This document shows positions 5,696 through 6,719 of a DNA stretch of 6,719 nucleotides, piece after piece. Every line of letters starts with the position of its first letter. Position 1 is the first letter of the stretch. The DNA is from JBDTRY01 sp039931435. GTDB lineage: Bacteria; Acidobacteriota; Thermoanaerobaculia; Gp7-AA8. The position numbers were made by a program, and so were the translations under genes. The notes under the pieces were generated by a model that worked only from the letters and a program-made list of their open reading frames with translations, was not told the DNA's origin and searched no databases. The stretch covers positions 1 to 6,719 of the forward strand of contig JBDTRY010000213.1 of the NCBI GenBank assembly GCA_039931435.1. The letters run 5' to 3'.

Positions 5696-5938
5696 TTACG
5701 AATCGCCGAGTTTTCGCCACTGCTCCAGCCGGCTCTTTGCCACTTCCACCCCCACTCCCCGCCGCTCGCCGAATGCGGGGTCGCTGAGGATGCGCTCGTA
5801 GAAGCGGATATTCGCCTCGCGAAACTCCGGCGTGATGCGCTGGTCAATGTCGTCGTGATGAACGTGCCCATCGAGGAACTCCAGCGCCTCGTCGAACTGC
5901 GCGAGCTCCTCCTCGGTGAACTCCCGATCCTCGGCCAT
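5696..5938 (-). CDS. Small acidic hypothetical protein
   Basis: I do not recognise this 80-residue protein. It starts MAEDREFTEEELAQFDEALE and is rich in Glu, Asp and Arg, with amphipathic stretches suggesting a mainly helical soluble fold. There is no signal peptide or membrane segment and there are no cysteines. A His-His-Asp-Asp cluster at about 27-30 (HVHHDDID) could bind metal, but this is speculation. The coding call rests on a good start: on the minus strand AGGA lies seven bases before the ATG at 5938. It also rests on a composition more protein-like than the overlapping frames. It is transcribed towards the second methyltransferase and away from the membrane gene pair. A short stem-loop CGGGC-CAC-GCCCG (5958-5970) lies just upstream and may be in its leader. 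Confidence 0.65.
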   Translation of the reverse strand: MAEDREFTEEELAQFDEALEFLDGHVHHDDIDQRITPEFREANIRFYERILSDPAFGERRGVGVEVAKSRLEQWRKLGDS

Positions 5939-6055
5939 GGCCGTATCCTAGCAGGAGCGGGCCACGCCCGGGCTGTCACGTTTTCATCGACACCCCGGCC
6001 GTCCCGGTGGCGCTGGTCCGCTCCTGCGCCGCGTTCTGCGTTATTCTGAAAAATC

Positions 6056-6065
6056 TCCCGCGGGA
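6056..6065. repeat. 10-base perfect palindrome upstream of the membrane gene pair
   Basis: TCCCGCGGGA at 6056-6065 is self-complementary without a spacer and lies about 30 bases before the TTG start at 6097. It could be an operator half-turn pair or chance in GC-rich DNA. Of the 158 bases between the divergent genes (5939-6096), this and the hairpin at 5958-5970 are the only symmetric elements I noted. A weak -10-like TATTCT is at 6042-6047 without a clear -35. Confidence 0.25.
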
Positions 6066-6081
6066 AGCGCATCCACATCAT

Positions 6082-6086
6082 GGAGG
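6082..6086 (+). promoter_or_regulatory. Ribosome binding site deciding a TTG start
   Basis: GGAGG at 6082-6086 lies ten bases before TTG at 6097-6099. No ATG or GTG in that frame is near it: the only in-frame ATG upstream (6007) would put 30 residues of unlikely sequence ahead of the membrane segment. The site therefore argues for TTG as the true start. Confidence 0.6.
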
Positions 6087-6096
6087 CCACAGAGCG

Positions 6097-6552
6097 TTGA
6101 CAGGCACGAGCCGCTTTTCGTCCCGAGCCCTGGCCGCCGCCGTTCTCTTTGCCGCCACAGTAGCCGGCGGACTCGAGCCGCTCTACATCCGCATGCTCGT
6201 AACCGACCGAGAGCAGTTGCGCGCCTCCGCTTCTCTCATCTCTGACCCCCACACTCCTCGCTATCCACTCTTTCTCGATGAGGTGCGCAAGCGGACGCCC
6301 GAGGGCACTTCCATCGCCATCCTCGCACCGATGCGCCATTGGCAGGACGGCTATGACTACGCTTATTACCGGGCCTCCTATCTTCTCGAGGGACGGCGCG
6401 TGCTGCCGCTGCTCGATCGCTCCGACCACGTTCATCTCGAGAACCTCGATGCTGCCGACTACATCGCCGACTGGGGAGTGACCGCCCGTTTCCCCGGCCG
6501 TAAAATCGTCTGGCGAGGTTCGGGCGGCGCGCTGCTCGGGCGGTCACGGTGA
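6097..6552 (+). CDS. Small membrane-anchored protein coupled to a multi-spanning membrane protein
   Basis: Read from the TTG supported by GGAGG, this is 151 residues. A single hydrophobic segment at about 11-29 follows a short Arg-containing N-terminus, consistent with a signal anchor. The rest (about 120 residues) would lie outside the cytoplasm. It holds SIAILAPMRHW, the aromatic block YDYAYYRASYLLEGRRVLPL, and a tail ending near KIVWRGSGGALL. The aromatic block reminds me of the soluble ends of glycosyltransferase-39-type or related membrane proteins, but I cannot name a family with confidence. Its stop TGA (6550-6552) overlaps the GTG start of the next gene by four bases (GTGA), so the two are translationally coupled and probably form a complex. 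The alternative start is the in-frame ATG at 6007, judged less likely. GC content is high compared with the protease region. Confidence 0.68.
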   Translation: MTGTSRFSSRALAAAVLFAATVAGGLEPLYIRMLVTDREQLRASASLISDPHTPRYPLFLDEVRKRTPEGTSIAILAPMRHWQDGYDYAYYRASYLLEGRRVLPLLDRSDHVHLENLDAADYIADWGVTARFPGRKIVWRGSGGALLGRSR

Positions 6553-6719
6553 CGTTCTTTCTCATCATCTGCACACTAATCCTCGGGTTTCCCTTTGCCC
6601 TCATGCTCGATCGCGAAGCGAGCCCCGGGCGGATTGCAGGGGAAGCATTTCTCCTTGGCAGCGGCGCCGTGGCGGTGATCCTGATGGCCATGTCTCTCAT
6701 CGGCGTTGCCTGGACTCGG
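6549..6719 (+). CDS. N-terminus of a multi-spanning membrane protein (partial)
   Basis: A GTG start at 6549 opens a frame that stays open for 57 codons to the right edge. Two membrane segments are visible at about residues 3-20 (FFLIICTLILGFPFALML) and 33-55 (rich in Leu, Ile, Val, Ala, with LLGSG). They are joined by a short charged loop with Asp, Arg and Glu. This start resembles large polytopic envelope proteins such as glycosyltransferase-39-like or O-antigen-polymerase-like proteins, but the fragment is too short to choose. The GTGA overlap with the preceding gene supports the start and joint translation. It is not a complete gene in this window. Confidence 0.6.
   Translation, partial: MTFFLIICTLILGFPFALMLDREASPGRIAGEAFLLGSGAVAVILMAMSLIGVAWTR

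Noticed and set aside
5585..6049. Plus-strand frame opposite the acidic hypothetical protein, with a Leu/Glu-rich stretch.
   Set aside because: The Leu-rich stretch is the antisense image of the Glu-rich helices; there is no ribosome site and no family resemblance.
5620..6435. Long minus-strand open frame of 271 codons covering the small acidic gene and part of the membrane gene.
   Set aside because: Composition is Arg/Ser/Ala-rich as expected from antisense of GC-rich genes; it has no recognisable motif and conflicts with two better-supported genes.

Overview
The window is a GC-rich bacterial fragment. Its style points to Acidobacteriota, perhaps a Thermoanaerobaculia-like lineage. This rests on the feel of the protein families (a secreted beta-rich protein ending in an ITHNETQNVT-type motif, a stand-alone AraC DNA-binding domain, a paired small membrane protein and multi-spanning membrane protein), not on any marker gene, so it is a moderate-confidence inference. 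No rRNA, tRNA, CRISPR array, insertion sequence or phage gene was seen.

Layout from left to right: (1) the last 17 codons of a plus-strand gene resembling the Fis-type helix-turn-helix end of an NtrC-family regulator; (2) a small DUF433 antitoxin-like gene (134-352, +) with no recognisable toxin beside it; (3) a two-gene minus-strand operon (2848 down to 398) encoding an exported proteinase K-like subtilase and, 12 bases later, a small exported protein of unknown function; (4) a divergent plus-strand SAM methyltransferase (3023-3619); (5) a convergent minus-strand gene for a bare AraC-type DNA-binding domain (4127 down to 3768); (6) a divergent plus-strand two-domain methyltransferase (4373-5581); (7) an 80-residue acidic hypothetical on the minus strand (5938 down to 5696); (8) a plus-strand pair, a membrane-anchored protein with a TTG start (6097-6552) overlapping by 4 bases a multi-spanning membrane protein that runs off the right edge (6549 onward).

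How the genes may work together: the protease and its companion are almost certainly co-transcribed, and both go to the envelope or outside the cell. The two methyltransferases sit on either side of the small AraC regulator. The regulator shares a 245-base divergent region with the second methyltransferase, so regulation of that gene is possible but unproven. The last two genes are translationally coupled and probably form one membrane unit. Hand counts on sample 60-base lines give about 48-52% GC inside the protease gene and about 73% in the rightmost genes, so the middle of the window may be accessory DNA.

I see no clear-cut new defence or mobile system. The points most worth a second look are the orphan DUF433 gene with a likely leaderless promoter, the C-terminal accessory domain on the second methyltransferase, the structured leader of the first methyltransferase, and the protease/companion pair.
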